The notes under the pieces are model-generated. The model ran no database searches. It was not told the DNA's origin and worked only from the letters and a program-made list of their open reading frames with translations. A stretch of DNA of 64,000 nt from Halorubrum vacuolatum (GTDB lineage: Archaea; Halobacteriota; Halobacteria; Halobacteriales; Haloferacaceae), in assembly GCF_900188065.1 (NCBI RefSeq), contig NZ_FZNQ01000002.1, positions 186,001 to 250,000 on the forward strand. The letters are read 5' to 3'. Each line of letters opens with the position of its first letter. Positions within the stretch are counted from its first letter, which is position 1. Positions 1-8,048 of this stretch are shown piece after piece. The position numbers were made by a program, and so were the translations under genes.

Positions 1-803
1 AGGAACGAGGCGATCTCCGGGAGCGGCTCGACGGTCGCCGAACAGCCGATCCGCGTCGGCGACTCCTCGGTGAGGTCCTCCAACCGCTCCAGTGAGACCG
101 CGAGGTGGGTTCCCCGCTTTCCGGCCGCGAGCGCGTGTATCTCGTCGACGACGACGTAGCGGACCGTTCGGAGGTGTTCGCTGAACTTCGGGGCGTTCAA
201 CAGGATCGCGAGCGTTTCCGGCGTCGTGTTGAGGACGTGTGGGGGGATTTCGACCATCGCCTGACGCTCCGCGGAACTCGTGTCGCCGTGGCGGATCGCC
301 TGTCGTACCGTCGTCTCCTGGCCGTCCGCGGCCAACTCCTCGGCGATCCCTGAAAGCGGCGCGGCGAGGTTGCGCTCGATGTCGTTCGCGAGCGACTTGA
401 GCGGCGAGACGTACAGACAGTGGACCCCCTCGGCCAACCCCCCGTCGCGTTCGCGGAGGAAGAGGTCATCGAGCACCGCGGTGAACGCCGCGAGGGTCTT
501 TCCGCTGCCCGTAGGGGAGGCGACGAGGCAGTTTCGCCCAGCTTTCACGTGTGGGATCGCCTCGCGCTGTGGCGGCGTGAAGAAGCCGCCGTTTTCGGCG
601 ATGTGCGGCGCGAACCGCTCGACCCACCATCGCCGAACCGCGGGCGAGAGCCCCTGCAGCACGTCCGCGTCCGCGATCGGCACGGCCGCTGGATCGAACG
701 GGAGCTCGCGCTCCGCCGCGATTTCCTTCAACAGGGCACGGGCCGCGCGTTCGGCGGACGTACCGGCGGTCGATCCGCTCACGACCGGACCCACGGTCTC
801 CAC
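1..803 (-). CDS. Lhr-type ATP-dependent DNA/RNA helicase, N-terminal part
   Basis: Open reading frame entering from the left edge and read leftwards; only about the first 267 residues lie in the window. Superfamily 2 helicase motifs are plain: TPPQREAIP (Q-motif-like), the P-loop ASPTGSGKTLAAF (motif I), YVSPLKSL (Ia), TTPETLAILL (Ib), DEIHAL (motif II, the DEIH form typical of Lhr) and GCSATVEP (motif III). The order and the SPLKSLANDI phrase are those of Lhr (large helicase-related) proteins, which act in DNA repair. The start is taken as the GTG at 803, giving an N-terminal stretch of about 60 residues before the Q motif; no ATG precedes the domain. It diverges from the kinase-like gene at 880. 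The C-terminal half is outside the window, so the exact Lhr subtype cannot be stated. Confidence 0.9.
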   Translation of the reverse strand, partial: METVGPVVSGSTAGTSAERAARALLKEIAAERELPFDPAAVPIADADVLQGLSPAVRRWWVERFAPHIAENGGFFTPPQREAIPHVKAGRNCLVASPTGSGKTLAAFTAVLDDLFLRERDGGLAEGVHCLYVSPLKSLANDIERNLAAPLSGIAEELAADGQETTVRQAIRHGDTSSAERQAMVEIPPHVLNTTPETLAILLNAPKFSEHLRTVRYVVVDEIHALAAGKRGTHLAVSLERLEDLTEESPTRIGCSATVEPLPEIASF

Positions 804-849
804 GTGAAAAGCGGTTGTGCCGACGGACGCGGGCCGCCAAACCGCCCGC

Positions 850-855
850 TTTATC
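850..855 (+). promoter_or_regulatory. TATA box of the kinase-like gene
   Basis: TTTATC lies 25-30 bases ahead of the ATG at 880, the spacing expected for a leaderless haloarchaeal transcript. It supports 880 rather than the upstream in-frame ATG at 817 as the true start. Confidence 0.55.
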
Positions 856-879
856 AGGCCGCGTACGGATCCGCGAGCC

Positions 880-1503
880 ATGCGACCGCTGGAGACGACC
901 ACCCATATTCCGGACCGGGAGATCGACTGTAACCTCTTTATCACCGTCTCGGGACCGCCGGGGTGTGGCGCGACGACGCTCACCGAGGCGCTGGCGACGA
1001 TGCTCGATTGCGGCTACGTCTCCGGCGGCGAGATCTTTCGGGGGATCGCACAGGAGCGCGATATGAGTCTCTCCCAGCTCATCGCTCGGGCGGGTGAGAC
1101 CGACGAGATCGATCGGGCGCTGGATCGACGACTCCGGCGGATCGCCGAAGAGTGGGGGACCGCGAACAAGCCGTTCATCCTCGAATCCCGGCTTGCCGGG
1201 TGGATCGCGGGCAACCGTGCCGACCTGCGGATCCGCCTCGATGCGCCCGAGGACGCGCGGGCGGCGCGGACCAGCACGCGAACGGAGATGACCTCCGAGA
1301 TGCAGGTTCGGGAGGTGATAGAGGCACAGCGATACGAGTCATACTATGGGATCGATCTCGAGGACCGATCCATCTACGACCTCATCGTCAACACCGGCCG
1401 GTGGGGACCGGCGGGGACGGTCGACATCGTCGCCACCGCGATCGAACGCTACGACGTTGAGGCGGACGAGGGGGCGTTCGAGACGCCCGAGTTCGAGATC
1501 TGA
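880..1503 (+). CDS. cytidylate kinase-like protein with altered P-loop
   Basis: 207 residues. The whole archaeal CMP-kinase pattern is present: ITVSGPPG at the P-loop, YVSGGEIFRGIAQERDMSL (AMP/CMP-binding region), IDRALDRRLRRIAEE, FILESRLAGWI, the LID-region arginines and the late DRSIYDLIVNT block. The P-loop, however, reads GPPGCGATT (residues 25-33): Ala31 stands where the Walker A lysine that contacts the ATP phosphates should be. Established for the family: the lysine is needed for normal catalysis. Inference: either a paralogue with reduced or different activity or a nucleotide-binding regulator. I recall haloarchaea having a separate canonical Cmk, not seen in this window. The start at 880 is chosen by TATA spacing; an in-frame ATG at 817 would overlap the helicase promoter region. 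Confidence 0.85.
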   Translation: MRPLETTTHIPDREIDCNLFITVSGPPGCGATTLTEALATMLDCGYVSGGEIFRGIAQERDMSLSQLIARAGETDEIDRALDRRLRRIAEEWGTANKPFILESRLAGWIAGNRADLRIRLDAPEDARAARTSTRTEMTSEMQVREVIEAQRYESYYGIDLEDRSIYDLIVNTGRWGPAGTVDIVATAIERYDVEADEGAFETPEFEI

Positions 1504-1609
1504 GCGGCATGCCGTCATCCCTCCGCGCTCTCTCGGGCGCTGATCCGAGAACCGGCGGGCTTGGCGGGGGTTCATTCGGCTTATATCCGCGCCTCCGGTA
1601 GGAGCCATT

Positions 1610-2512
1610 GTGGAGTTCGTCTATCTCGCGGGGATCCTGCTCTCGCTGCTTGCGGCCGGATTCTGGGCCGTTCATAACCTCGCGGTTCGGATCGCGACCG
1701 CGGGGACCGGCGTCGCGGACGCCATCACGGTCGTGATGGTCACGAACGTCGCCATCGTCGCGCCCGCCGCGGTCGTGTTTCATTACCCCGATTACGGGCT
1801 CTCTGTGCCGTCGACGGGAGCCTTTATCGCCGCCGGCGTGACGGGTCTCCTCCTCGGACGGATCTGTCTGTTCAGGGGGATCCGCACCGTCGGCGCGAGC
1901 CGAACGACCCCGGTCGTCGCGGCCTCGACGCTCGTATCTGCCGTGCTCGCGGTCTGGTTCCTCGATGAGACGCTTCCGCCGGCCCGCATCGTCGGGATCA
2001 TCCTCATCGTCGGCGGTATCGCGATCATCTCGTGGCTGATGGCGACCGACGACGGCGCCGCACCGTCGTTTCGGGAGGTCGGGGCCGCGTTGAGCTTCCC
2101 GCTCGGCGCCGCGCTCTTCATCGGCGTCGAACCGATCTTCGTCCGCTTCGGCCTCGACGCCGGCACGCCGGTTCTCGTCGGCTTAACGGTCATGTCCATC
2201 ACCGCCCTCGTCGGCTACCTCCTCTACCGCCGGCTCCGTGGCGACGTCATTCGGATCCCGGCACCGGGACGGGTCCGCCGGTGGTACGTGGTTGCGGGCG
2301 TTGCGAGCACGCTCGGGTTGACGACCTACTTCGCCGCGCTGGAGGCGGCACCGGTCGTGATCGTGATCCCGATACTCCAACTCTCGCCGCTTCTCGTCAT
2401 CGTCGCCGCGGCGATCTTCCTTCCGGAGTCGCTCGAACGCGTGACGTGGAAGCTCGGGATGGCCGCCGTGCTCGTCATCATCGGGGCGACCCTTGTCTCG
2501 TTGACCGGGTGA
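1610..2512 (+). CDS. EamA/DMT-family membrane transporter
   Basis: 300 residues with about ten hydrophobic helices in two halves of five, the duplicated EamA layout of drug/metabolite transporters. The first half carries the family-like FRGIRTVGASRTTPVVAASTL region at the end of helix 3-4, and the second half has the matching LEAAPVVIVIPILQLSPLL. It starts with GTG at 1610; TTATAT about 28 bases upstream fits a leaderless promoter. Substrate cannot be told. It stands alone between the kinase-like gene (same strand, 106 bases upstream) and the convergent cyclase. A second, unrelated-in-sequence DMT protein lies at 21349. Confidence 0.85.
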   Translation: MEFVYLAGILLSLLAAGFWAVHNLAVRIATAGTGVADAITVVMVTNVAIVAPAAVVFHYPDYGLSVPSTGAFIAAGVTGLLLGRICLFRGIRTVGASRTTPVVAASTLVSAVLAVWFLDETLPPARIVGIILIVGGIAIISWLMATDDGAAPSFREVGAALSFPLGAALFIGVEPIFVRFGLDAGTPVLVGLTVMSITALVGYLLYRRLRGDVIRIPAPGRVRRWYVVAGVASTLGLTTYFAALEAAPVVIVIPILQLSPLLVIVAAAIFLPESLERVTWKLGMAAVLVIIGATLVSLTG

Positions 2513-2630
2513 GTACCGTCTCGTTGACGGGGCGATCACCGTCTCGGCGACGATGTGTTCCGACACCATGCCGCCGATCCGATCCGTGTGGCGGCCGTCG
2601 AACGGACGGCGCATCGTCGCACCGAGTGGG

Positions 2631-3326
2631 TTAACTCGTCGTCTCGGAAGGGACCGCTGCGACCGCGCGGATGGGTGCCCCGTCTCCGCCCACGATGGGC
2701 AGCGGAAAGGCATAGAACGTCCACCGCTCCGGGAGCGCATCGAGACCGGTCAGGTTCTCGATGATCGGCAGTTCGGCACCGAGGAGGGTGTGGTGGACCG
2801 GAAACCGGTCGGCTTCCGTTCCGTCCGTCGCCGATGGATCATCGCCTTGCGGCGTCGGGTCCGGATTCAACGTGTCGACGCCGAGTCCACAGCCGGCCGC
2901 ACGGAGCAACCGCGCGGCATCGGCCGTCAGGTAGGGGTGATCGACGTACTCAGGCGTGTCCCACCGCGTATCCCAGCCGGTTCGGCAGACGATGAGGTCA
3001 ACCGTATCGTCGATCCGGTCCGGCAGCTGCTCCGGACCGATCGCTTCCCGCGGGCTGCAGGGCGTCACGTCGACGAGCTGGGTTTCGAACACGTAATCGC
3101 TTACCGGCCGATCGGTGACATCCTGGCCAGCCGGCACCACATGACTTGGGGCATCGATGTGCGTTCCGGTGTGCGTCCCACAGCAGAGTGAATGGACGGC
3201 GAATCCGTCCGACTCGACCGTTGAAACGCGTGAAACGGTCACTTCGGGGTCGCCGGGAAACGTCGTCATCCCAGTCTCGATCGGCCACGAAAGGTCGATA
3301 TACGACCGCGGATCCTCGGGCGGCAT
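2631..3326 (-). CDS. cyclase/kynurenine-formamidase-like metal hydrolase
   Basis: 231 residues from the ATG at 3326. The signature of the cyclase family (PF04199-type) is present: IDLSWPIETGMTTFPGDP near the N-terminus and the metal-binding HxGTHxDAPxH motif seen as GTHTGTHIDAPSH, followed by DLIVCRTGWDTRW and a late conserved His/Glu region (VHHTLLGAELPIIENL). Members hydrolyse amides or lactones such as N-formylkynurenine or polyketide rings using Zn or Mn. A GTG at 3338 is also in frame, but TTTATCC at 3348-3356 sits about 26 bases ahead of the ATG, favouring 3326. No tryptophan-degradation gene is nearby, so the substrate is open. Confidence 0.87.
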   Translation of the reverse strand: MPPEDPRSYIDLSWPIETGMTTFPGDPEVTVSRVSTVESDGFAVHSLCCGTHTGTHIDAPSHVVPAGQDVTDRPVSDYVFETQLVDVTPCSPREAIGPEQLPDRIDDTVDLIVCRTGWDTRWDTPEYVDHPYLTADAARLLRAAGCGLGVDTLNPDPTPQGDDPSATDGTEADRFPVHHTLLGAELPIIENLTGLDALPERWTFYAFPLPIVGGDGAPIRAVAAVPSETTS

Positions 3327-3347
3327 GGTCAATGACACGACATGGCG

Positions 3348-3356
3348 GGATAAAGC
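3348..3356 (-). promoter_or_regulatory. TATA box of the cyclase gene
   Basis: Minus-strand GCTTTATCC, centred about 26 bases before the ATG at 3326; consistent with leaderless transcription and used to choose that start. Confidence 0.5.
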
Positions 3357-3570
3357 GTTCTCCGTCGTTCGAATCGACCCGACTCGGTCGGCTCCAGCGC
3401 TCTGGGCTGTTCTTGGGCGCCAACATCGAACAATCCGCCGTTGAGAGACGGAGCCGCGGCTTCAAGGAGCGAGGCCACGAGGCCGAGCGACGAAGGAAGG
3501 GGCCGGTTACGGTTGAAGCCACGATCCTTCCGCGAGTTATCCTCGTGATCCGAGGGGAAACGCGGCTCCC

Positions 3571-3625
3571 CCGCTCTGAGACCACCGTCGACGACGAGAT
3601 CGTGGCCAGTCACATATGAGGGATC
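3571..3625 (-). pseudogene. 3'-end fragment of a short-chain dehydrogenase gene
   Basis: The minus strand just behind the DUF35 gene encodes DPSYVTGHDLVVDGGLRAG in one frame. This is the canonical C-terminal signature of short-chain dehydrogenases/reductases (S-x-YVTG-x-x-xxVDGG), but the preceding 230 or so residues are missing: directly upstream in this frame lies the end of the DUF35 gene. What follows, down to about 3339, shows no further homology that I recognise. The rest of the 3339-3651 gap is otherwise without a gene. Reading: a remnant left when an SDR gene next to the thiolase/DUF35 pair was lost by deletion. SDR (3-ketoacyl-CoA/ACP reductase type) genes are common neighbours of thiolases. 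Confidence 0.6.
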
Positions 3626-3651
3626 CCGACTCGCATCCGTCCGCGTCTCGA

Positions 3652-4065
3652 TCACGCCGGTCGGAAGACGACCATCCGCTCGTCGTCCGTCTCGCGACGC
3701 TCAACACCCACGGTTACATCGAGCCCGAGGTCGATCACGTCGTCATCGGGCTCGACACCTCGGAGCACGCCGGTAAGCCGGATCGGGCCGAACGACGCGA
3801 TCGCGGTCACATACGGCGCGTCCTCGGCGAAGGTCGGCGTCGGGACGGACACGACGGTGAACGTCTCCACCGTTCCCGTCTCGGGAAGCGGTCGCTCGGT
3901 AAGGTCGGTTGAGCCGCACTCCGGACAGACACGCCGAGGTGGCAACGATCCGTGGCCGCACGGCGATTCGAGATAGTACCCCTCGCCGGCGTCGAGCGCG
4001 TCGATCCATGCGTCGAACCCCGTGCGGGTGGCCTCGTCCGCGCCCTCCGCATTCGAGCCGCTCAT
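3652..4065 (-). CDS. DUF35 zinc-ribbon/OB-fold acyl-CoA-associated protein
   Basis: 137 residues. An N-terminal helix (GFDAWIDALDAGEGYYLESP) leads into a rubredoxin-like zinc ribbon with CGHG and CPEC cysteines, then an OB-fold half starting at GTVETFTVVSVPTPTF and ending near the C-terminus. This is the standard layout of DUF35 proteins, which accompany archaeal thiolases and bring thiolase and HMG-CoA synthase together in known complexes. Its ATG overlaps the thiolase stop codon (ATGA at 4062-4065), so the two are surely co-transcribed and probably translationally coupled. The second cysteine pair is complete and the first has Cys-Gly-His, so one ligand may be His. Function inferred: partner subunit of the thiolase. 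Confidence 0.88.
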   Translation of the reverse strand: MSGSNAEGADEATRTGFDAWIDALDAGEGYYLESPCGHGSLPPRRVCPECGSTDLTERPLPETGTVETFTVVSVPTPTFAEDAPYVTAIASFGPIRLTGVLRGVEPDDDVIDLGLDVTVGVERRETDDERMVVFRPA

Positions 4066-5228
4066 TCGGCCACCTCCAGCACGTGGACGACCGCGCTCGC
4101 GACGGTGCCCCCCGCGTTGTGTGCGATGGCCGTCGTCGCGTCGTCGACGTGCTCGCTGTTCGGGTGGTCCCCCCGGAGCAGCCGAACCAGCTCCGCGATC
4201 TGTGCCGCGCCGGTCGCGCCGACCGGATGGCCCTTCGCTTTGAGGCCGCCCGAGAGGTTCACCGGGAGGTCGCCGTCGGCGGTCGTGAACCCCTCGCGGG
4301 CCGCACGGATTCCCTCGCCGGGCGCCGCGAAGCCGAGCGACTCGATCGCCAACACCTCCGCGATGGTGAAACAGTCGTGGACCTCCGCACAGTCCACGTC
4401 CTCCGGGCCGATACCGGCCTCCTCGTAGGCGGCGGTCGCCGCGTCGCGGGCGGCGGGCGTCTCCGTGAGCGATTCGCGATCGCCGAGCGCCATCCTATCG
4501 GTTCCCTGCCCGGTCCCGGTCACCGCCACAGGAGCATCGAGGCCGTGTTCCTCGGCGTACGCCTCCGAAACGATGACGACGGCGCTCGCCCCGTCGGTGA
4601 TGGGACAGGCGTCGAAGAGATGGAGCGGGGTCGCGACGGGCGGGGAGTCCAGCGCCTCCTCGACGGTTATCTCGCGTCGGTACTGCGCGTACTCGTTGTC
4701 GACCGCGTTCGCGTGGTTCTTCGAGGCGATGTGTGCGAGGTCGGTTCGGTCGCCCCCGAAGGCGTCGAAGTATGCGCGCGCCATCAGTGCGTACGCACCG
4801 GGAAACGTCACGCCCGAGCGGACCTCGAAGAGGTCGTCCGCGGCGGTCGCCAGCCCACGGGTCGTCGTCGGGGTGTCGACGTGCGTCATCCGTTCCATTC
4901 CACCGGCGAGTACGACGTCCGCCTCCCCACTACGAACGGTCCGAACGGCCTCACGGACGGCGACACCGGCCGAGGCACACGCCTCCTCGTAGCGGGTCGC
5001 CGGACAGCGGAGCCCGGCGGCCTCCGCCATCAGCGGCGCCTGGTGGCCCTGGCCCTCGGCGAGCGCGCCGATGAAGTTGCCGTAGTTGAGCCCCTCGACG
5101 TCCGCACGCGGTACTTCGGCGTCCTCGAACGCCCGAAGCGCCGCCTCGGCGAAGAGATCCCGTCCCGTTCGATCCGGGTGACGGCCGAAGCGGGTGAGTC
5201 CGACACCGGCGATCCGAACCTCGGTCAT
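4062..5228 (-). CDS. thiolase-family acetyl-CoA acyltransferase
   Basis: 388 residues from MTEVRIAGVG. Key catalytic elements: Cys84 in YEEACASAG (nucleophile), HDCFTIAEV (the NHDAF-type His), and GGLKAKGHPVGATGAAQ (second His and the C-terminal Cys/Gly region of the SCP-x/archaeal thiolase class). Members condense or cleave acyl-CoAs; with a DUF35 partner it is of the archaeal acetyl-CoA acetyltransferase type. Several further in-frame residues precede this start, but TATA-like TTAAATCGG (minus strand, about 5258) fits 5228. First gene of a two-gene operon with DUF35, and a decayed SDR lies behind them. Whether it serves the mevalonate pathway or fatty-acid-like degradation cannot be decided here; the acyl-CoA dehydrogenase at 9386 is a plausible pathway mate. 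Confidence 0.92.
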   Translation of the reverse strand: MTEVRIAGVGLTRFGRHPDRTGRDLFAEAALRAFEDAEVPRADVEGLNYGNFIGALAEGQGHQAPLMAEAAGLRCPATRYEEACASAGVAVREAVRTVRSGEADVVLAGGMERMTHVDTPTTTRGLATAADDLFEVRSGVTFPGAYALMARAYFDAFGGDRTDLAHIASKNHANAVDNEYAQYRREITVEEALDSPPVATPLHLFDACPITDGASAVVIVSEAYAEEHGLDAPVAVTGTGQGTDRMALGDRESLTETPAARDAATAAYEEAGIGPEDVDCAEVHDCFTIAEVLAIESLGFAAPGEGIRAAREGFTTADGDLPVNLSGGLKAKGHPVGATGAAQIAELVRLLRGDHPNSEHVDDATTAIAHNAGGTVASAVVHVLEVAE

Positions 5229-5230
5229 AC

Positions 5231-5245
5231 ACGATCGTTGATCGT
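5231..5245. repeat. short palindrome at the thiolase transcription start
   Basis: ACGATC-gtt-GATCGT, a perfect 6-base inverted repeat with a 3-base centre lying between the thiolase TATA-like box and its ATG. Position would suit a repressor operator. Short enough that chance is possible. Confidence 0.3.
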
Positions 5246-5334
5246 CGACCCGATTTAGCTGTACCGGAGCGGGTGGTTTCGGCGGTTCCAAAGCAATATG
5301 CACGCTACGCGTCCGACGCAGTTCAAAGACCGTC

Positions 5335-6087
5335 TCACCCGATATACCGAAGCTCGTCGTCGGGGACGCTCGGGCCCTCCTGCATCTCGCGGATCTTCCC
5401 GATCACCTCCTCCATCTCCTCGGCGCGGTCCTCCAAGCTGGCGTAATCGACCTCGAAATCGAGCAGCGATTCGAGCGTCTCAAGCACCGCCCGGGCGCTT
5501 TTGGGGTCGACGAGGTAGCCGCTGGTCTCGCCCATCAGACACGCCGCCTCGAAGCCGCGGCGACCGCCAAGCCCGAGGATCAGTCCGGAGACGCCGACGA
5601 TCCCCCCGGCCGGTTCGTCCGGACGGAACTCGACGTCCGCCTCCTCCAGTTCCTCGATAAGCGTCGCGTCCGTGACCGCGCCGAGGACGGTATACTCCTC
5701 GATGAGCTCACCGGTAGGGACGCCCCCAAGTGCGAACGCCCGGGTCGCCCCGAACTCCTCGGCGACATCGAGAAACGCCGAGGTGAGCCGATAGTGCCCC
5801 TCGTTCGTGCCCGCCTGATGATCGCCGGTCAACACGAGGAGATCCGTGCCGTCCGTCTCGACGGCGTGAAACTCCGCGCAGGTCAACTCGCCGACGCCAT
5901 CCCCGTCGACGTTCACCTGCGGCGGGAACGCCGTCGAGTGGACCCGTCGGACGAGCTCCCCGTCGAACTCCTCGAGGAGGTGTTCTGCGGCGAGTTTTCC
6001 CACGTGGCCGACACCCGGAAGCCCCTCGATGAGTACGGGTTCCGAGAGCGTCGGCGTTGCGACCTCGTCGATCTCGATGTCGTTCAT
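5335..6087 (-). CDS. PAC2 / proteasome-assembly-chaperone-family protein (paralogue 1)
   Basis: 250 residues. It opens with LSEPVLIEGLPGVGHVGKLAAEHLLE, the glycine-rich signature of the archaeal PAC2 (COG2047-type) family, and continues with LLVLTGDHQ, ALGGVPTG and the GGIVGVSGLILGLG and ACLMGETSGY segments; the last 40 residues are a charged helix (SLEDRAEEMEEVIGKIREM). PAC2 proteins are homologous to a eukaryotic 20S proteasome assembly chaperone subunit; in archaea the role is not settled. Single gene between the thiolase (same direction, downstream) and the divergent cysteine synthase. A second PAC2 gene with the same N-terminal signature lies at 24576-25313. Confidence 0.88.
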   Translation of the reverse strand: MNDIEIDEVATPTLSEPVLIEGLPGVGHVGKLAAEHLLEEFDGELVRRVHSTAFPPQVNVDGDGVGELTCAEFHAVETDGTDLLVLTGDHQAGTNEGHYRLTSAFLDVAEEFGATRAFALGGVPTGELIEEYTVLGAVTDATLIEELEEADVEFRPDEPAGGIVGVSGLILGLGGRRGFEAACLMGETSGYLVDPKSARAVLETLESLLDFEVDYASLEDRAEEMEEVIGKIREMQEGPSVPDDELRYIG

Positions 6088-6224
6088 ACCAATACCCTCC
6101 GTCCGGCGATCACAAGAGCGTGGCTATCCGTTCGCTGCCGGCAGGATGCCCAAGGCGTGTTCATGCCTGTCCCGTTTTGCCGTAGTCCGGGCCCCTTTTT
6201 TCGATGCACACGTGTCCCTATCAC

Positions 6225-7145
6225 ATGGACGATGACGTGTTGGAGACGCTCGGTTCGCCGCTCGTGCGGGTCGATTCGCCGCCGGGGACGACCGTCGCCG
6301 CGAAGATCGAGTCACGGAATCCGGGCGGCTCCGCGAAGGATCGCCCGGCGGTGTTCATGATCGACGCCGCCGAGGAGCGCGGCGAACTCACGCCGGGCGA
6401 CGGACTCGTCGAACCGACCTCGGGCAACACCGGGATCGGACTGGCGATGGCGGGCGCGGTCAAAGGCTACGACGTCACGCTCGTGATGCCGACCTCGAAG
6501 TCACCGGAGCGCCGACAGGTGATGGCCGCCTTCGGGGCGACGATCGAACTCGTCGACGGCGACATCTCGGCCGCGAAGGCGCGCGCGGACGAACTGGAGC
6601 GGGAGGAGGGGATGGTCCAACTGCGGCAGTTCGAGAACCCGGCCAACCCCGACGCACACTACGAGACGACCGGCCCGGAGATCCTTGAGCAGGTCGACGG
6701 TCGCCCCGTCGACGCCCTCGTCGCGGGCGTCGGCACCGGCGGGACGCTCACCGGGATCGGGAGGCGGCTTCGTGAGGCGTTTCCGGATGTTCGGATCGAT
6801 GCGGTCGAACCCGCCGATAGCGCCGTCCTCTCCGGGGAGGAGCCGACGGGCGACAGTTTTCAAGGGATGGGTCCAGGGTTCGTCTCGGACAACCTCGACG
6901 TCGACCTCATCGACGAGGTGCATGTCGCCGATATCACGGACGCCGAGGAGGAGTGTCGCCGTCTCGCCCGCGAGGAGGGCATCCTCACCGGGCAGTCCTC
7001 GGCCGCCTCGAACCTCGCCGCCAAGGACGTCGCCGCCGAGCTTCGTGACGCAGGTGAGTACGCCGGCGAGGAGCCGCTCGTGATCACCGTCTTCTGGGAC
7101 AGCGGGGAGCGTTACCTCTCGACCGGACTGTTCGACGCGGAGTGA
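6225..7145 (+). CDS. PLP-dependent cysteine synthase (CysK/CysM family)
   Basis: 306 residues from MDDDVLETLG. The Schiff-base lysine is in NPGGSAKDRPA, the substrate loop is EPTSGNTGIG, and the phosphate-binding glycine loop is GVGTGGTLTG; the C-terminal serine of GQSSAASNLAA contacts the PLP pyridine nitrogen in the family. Converts O-acetylserine (or O-phosphoserine) and sulfide to cysteine. A second in-frame ATG at 6204 would add MHTCPYH; the shorter form aligns better with the family's usual ETLGSPLVR start. Single gene divergent from the PAC2 gene. CysK versus O-phosphoserine use cannot be separated by eye. Confidence 0.9.
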   Translation: MDDDVLETLGSPLVRVDSPPGTTVAAKIESRNPGGSAKDRPAVFMIDAAEERGELTPGDGLVEPTSGNTGIGLAMAGAVKGYDVTLVMPTSKSPERRQVMAAFGATIELVDGDISAAKARADELEREEGMVQLRQFENPANPDAHYETTGPEILEQVDGRPVDALVAGVGTGGTLTGIGRRLREAFPDVRIDAVEPADSAVLSGEEPTGDSFQGMGPGFVSDNLDVDLIDEVHVADITDAEEECRRLAREEGILTGQSSAASNLAAKDVAAELRDAGEYAGEEPLVITVFWDSGERYLSTGLFDAE

Positions 7146-7241
7146 GATATCCGTAATTGAGGCCGGCAAAATCGGACCAGATCACTTCAGTACCACAACA
7201 ATAATTATCGTTCATGTTGAAATCGGGACGGGTTACGTTCC

Positions 7242-8048
7242 ATGGTCAACGCCGACATCCACGTCCTCGATCGGGGTGCACTGAAATGCGACTACAACTA
7301 CATGATGGAGGGGCACGTCCTCGCGACGTACGACGAGCAGAATCCCGATACCGACTATTCGGAGATCCCCGTCTGGAGCCTCGTCATTGACCATCCGGAG
7401 GGGACGATCCTCTGGGACACCGGTTCCCACCACGACGCCCTCGACGGGCACTGGCCGGAGGGACTCTCACAGGCGTTCTATCCCTACGACGCCCACGAGC
7501 ACCGTCTCGATGACGACCTCGAAGCGGCGGGATTCGGTATCGACGACATCGATTACGTCTTTCAGACGCACCTGCATCTCGACCACGCAGGCGGGCTGGA
7601 GTTCTTCGATGGAACCGACGTGCCCGTGTTCGTCCACGAACGGGAGATCAAGTTCGCGTATTACAGCGCGAACACGCCGAAAGGAAGCGGGGCGTACATC
7701 CTCGACGATTTCGATCACGACCTCAATTGGCAGATCCTGCACGCCGACCGTGAACAACACTTCACCGACGTTGAATTCATCCGTTTCCCGGGTCATACGC
7801 CAGGGCTCACCGGAACGATGATCCACCTCGACGATCACGGCACGGTGATCTTCACCGGCGACCAGGTCTATATGACCGACAACCTCGAACACGAGATCCC
7901 GCTCGGCGCGCCGTTGATCTGGGGAAAGACCGAATGGTTCGACAGCCTCCAGCGGATCAAAGAGCTTCAACGACGGTATGAGGCCGAGGTCGTCGTCGGA
8001 CACGACCCCGAACAGTTCGAGACGATACGCGAGGGGTGGGTCTCGTGA
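7242..8048 (+). CDS. AttM/AiiA-like metallo-beta-lactamase lactonase
   Basis: 268 residues, metallo-beta-lactamase fold. The di-zinc motif HxHxDH is His110-Leu-His112-Leu-Asp114-His115; further ligands are His in FPGHTPG, Asp in TGDQVY and His in VVGHDPE. Unlike generic MBL proteins it starts with HVLDRGALKCDYN and carries LNWQIL before the third ligand, which I recall as matching the N-acyl-homoserine lactonase AttM (BlcC) of Agrobacterium, an enzyme that opens both homoserine lactones and gamma-butyrolactone. Its stop overlaps the GTG of the Fe-ADH gene (GTGA), so the two form a coupled operon. That partner fits lactone catabolism better than quorum quenching. Confidence 0.88.
   Translation: MVNADIHVLDRGALKCDYNYMMEGHVLATYDEQNPDTDYSEIPVWSLVIDHPEGTILWDTGSHHDALDGHWPEGLSQAFYPYDAHEHRLDDDLEAAGFGIDDIDYVFQTHLHLDHAGGLEFFDGTDVPVFVHEREIKFAYYSANTPKGSGAYILDDFDHDLNWQILHADREQHFTDVEFIRFPGHTPGLTGTMIHLDDHGTVIFTGDQVYMTDNLEHEIPLGAPLIWGKTEWFDSLQRIKELQRRYEAEVVVGHDPEQFETIREGWVS

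Noticed and set aside
3329-3655. 108-codon minus-strand frame as an intact gene
   Set aside because: Only its first 27 residues show SDR similarity and the rest is low-complexity-like, so it is a remnant rather than a gene.
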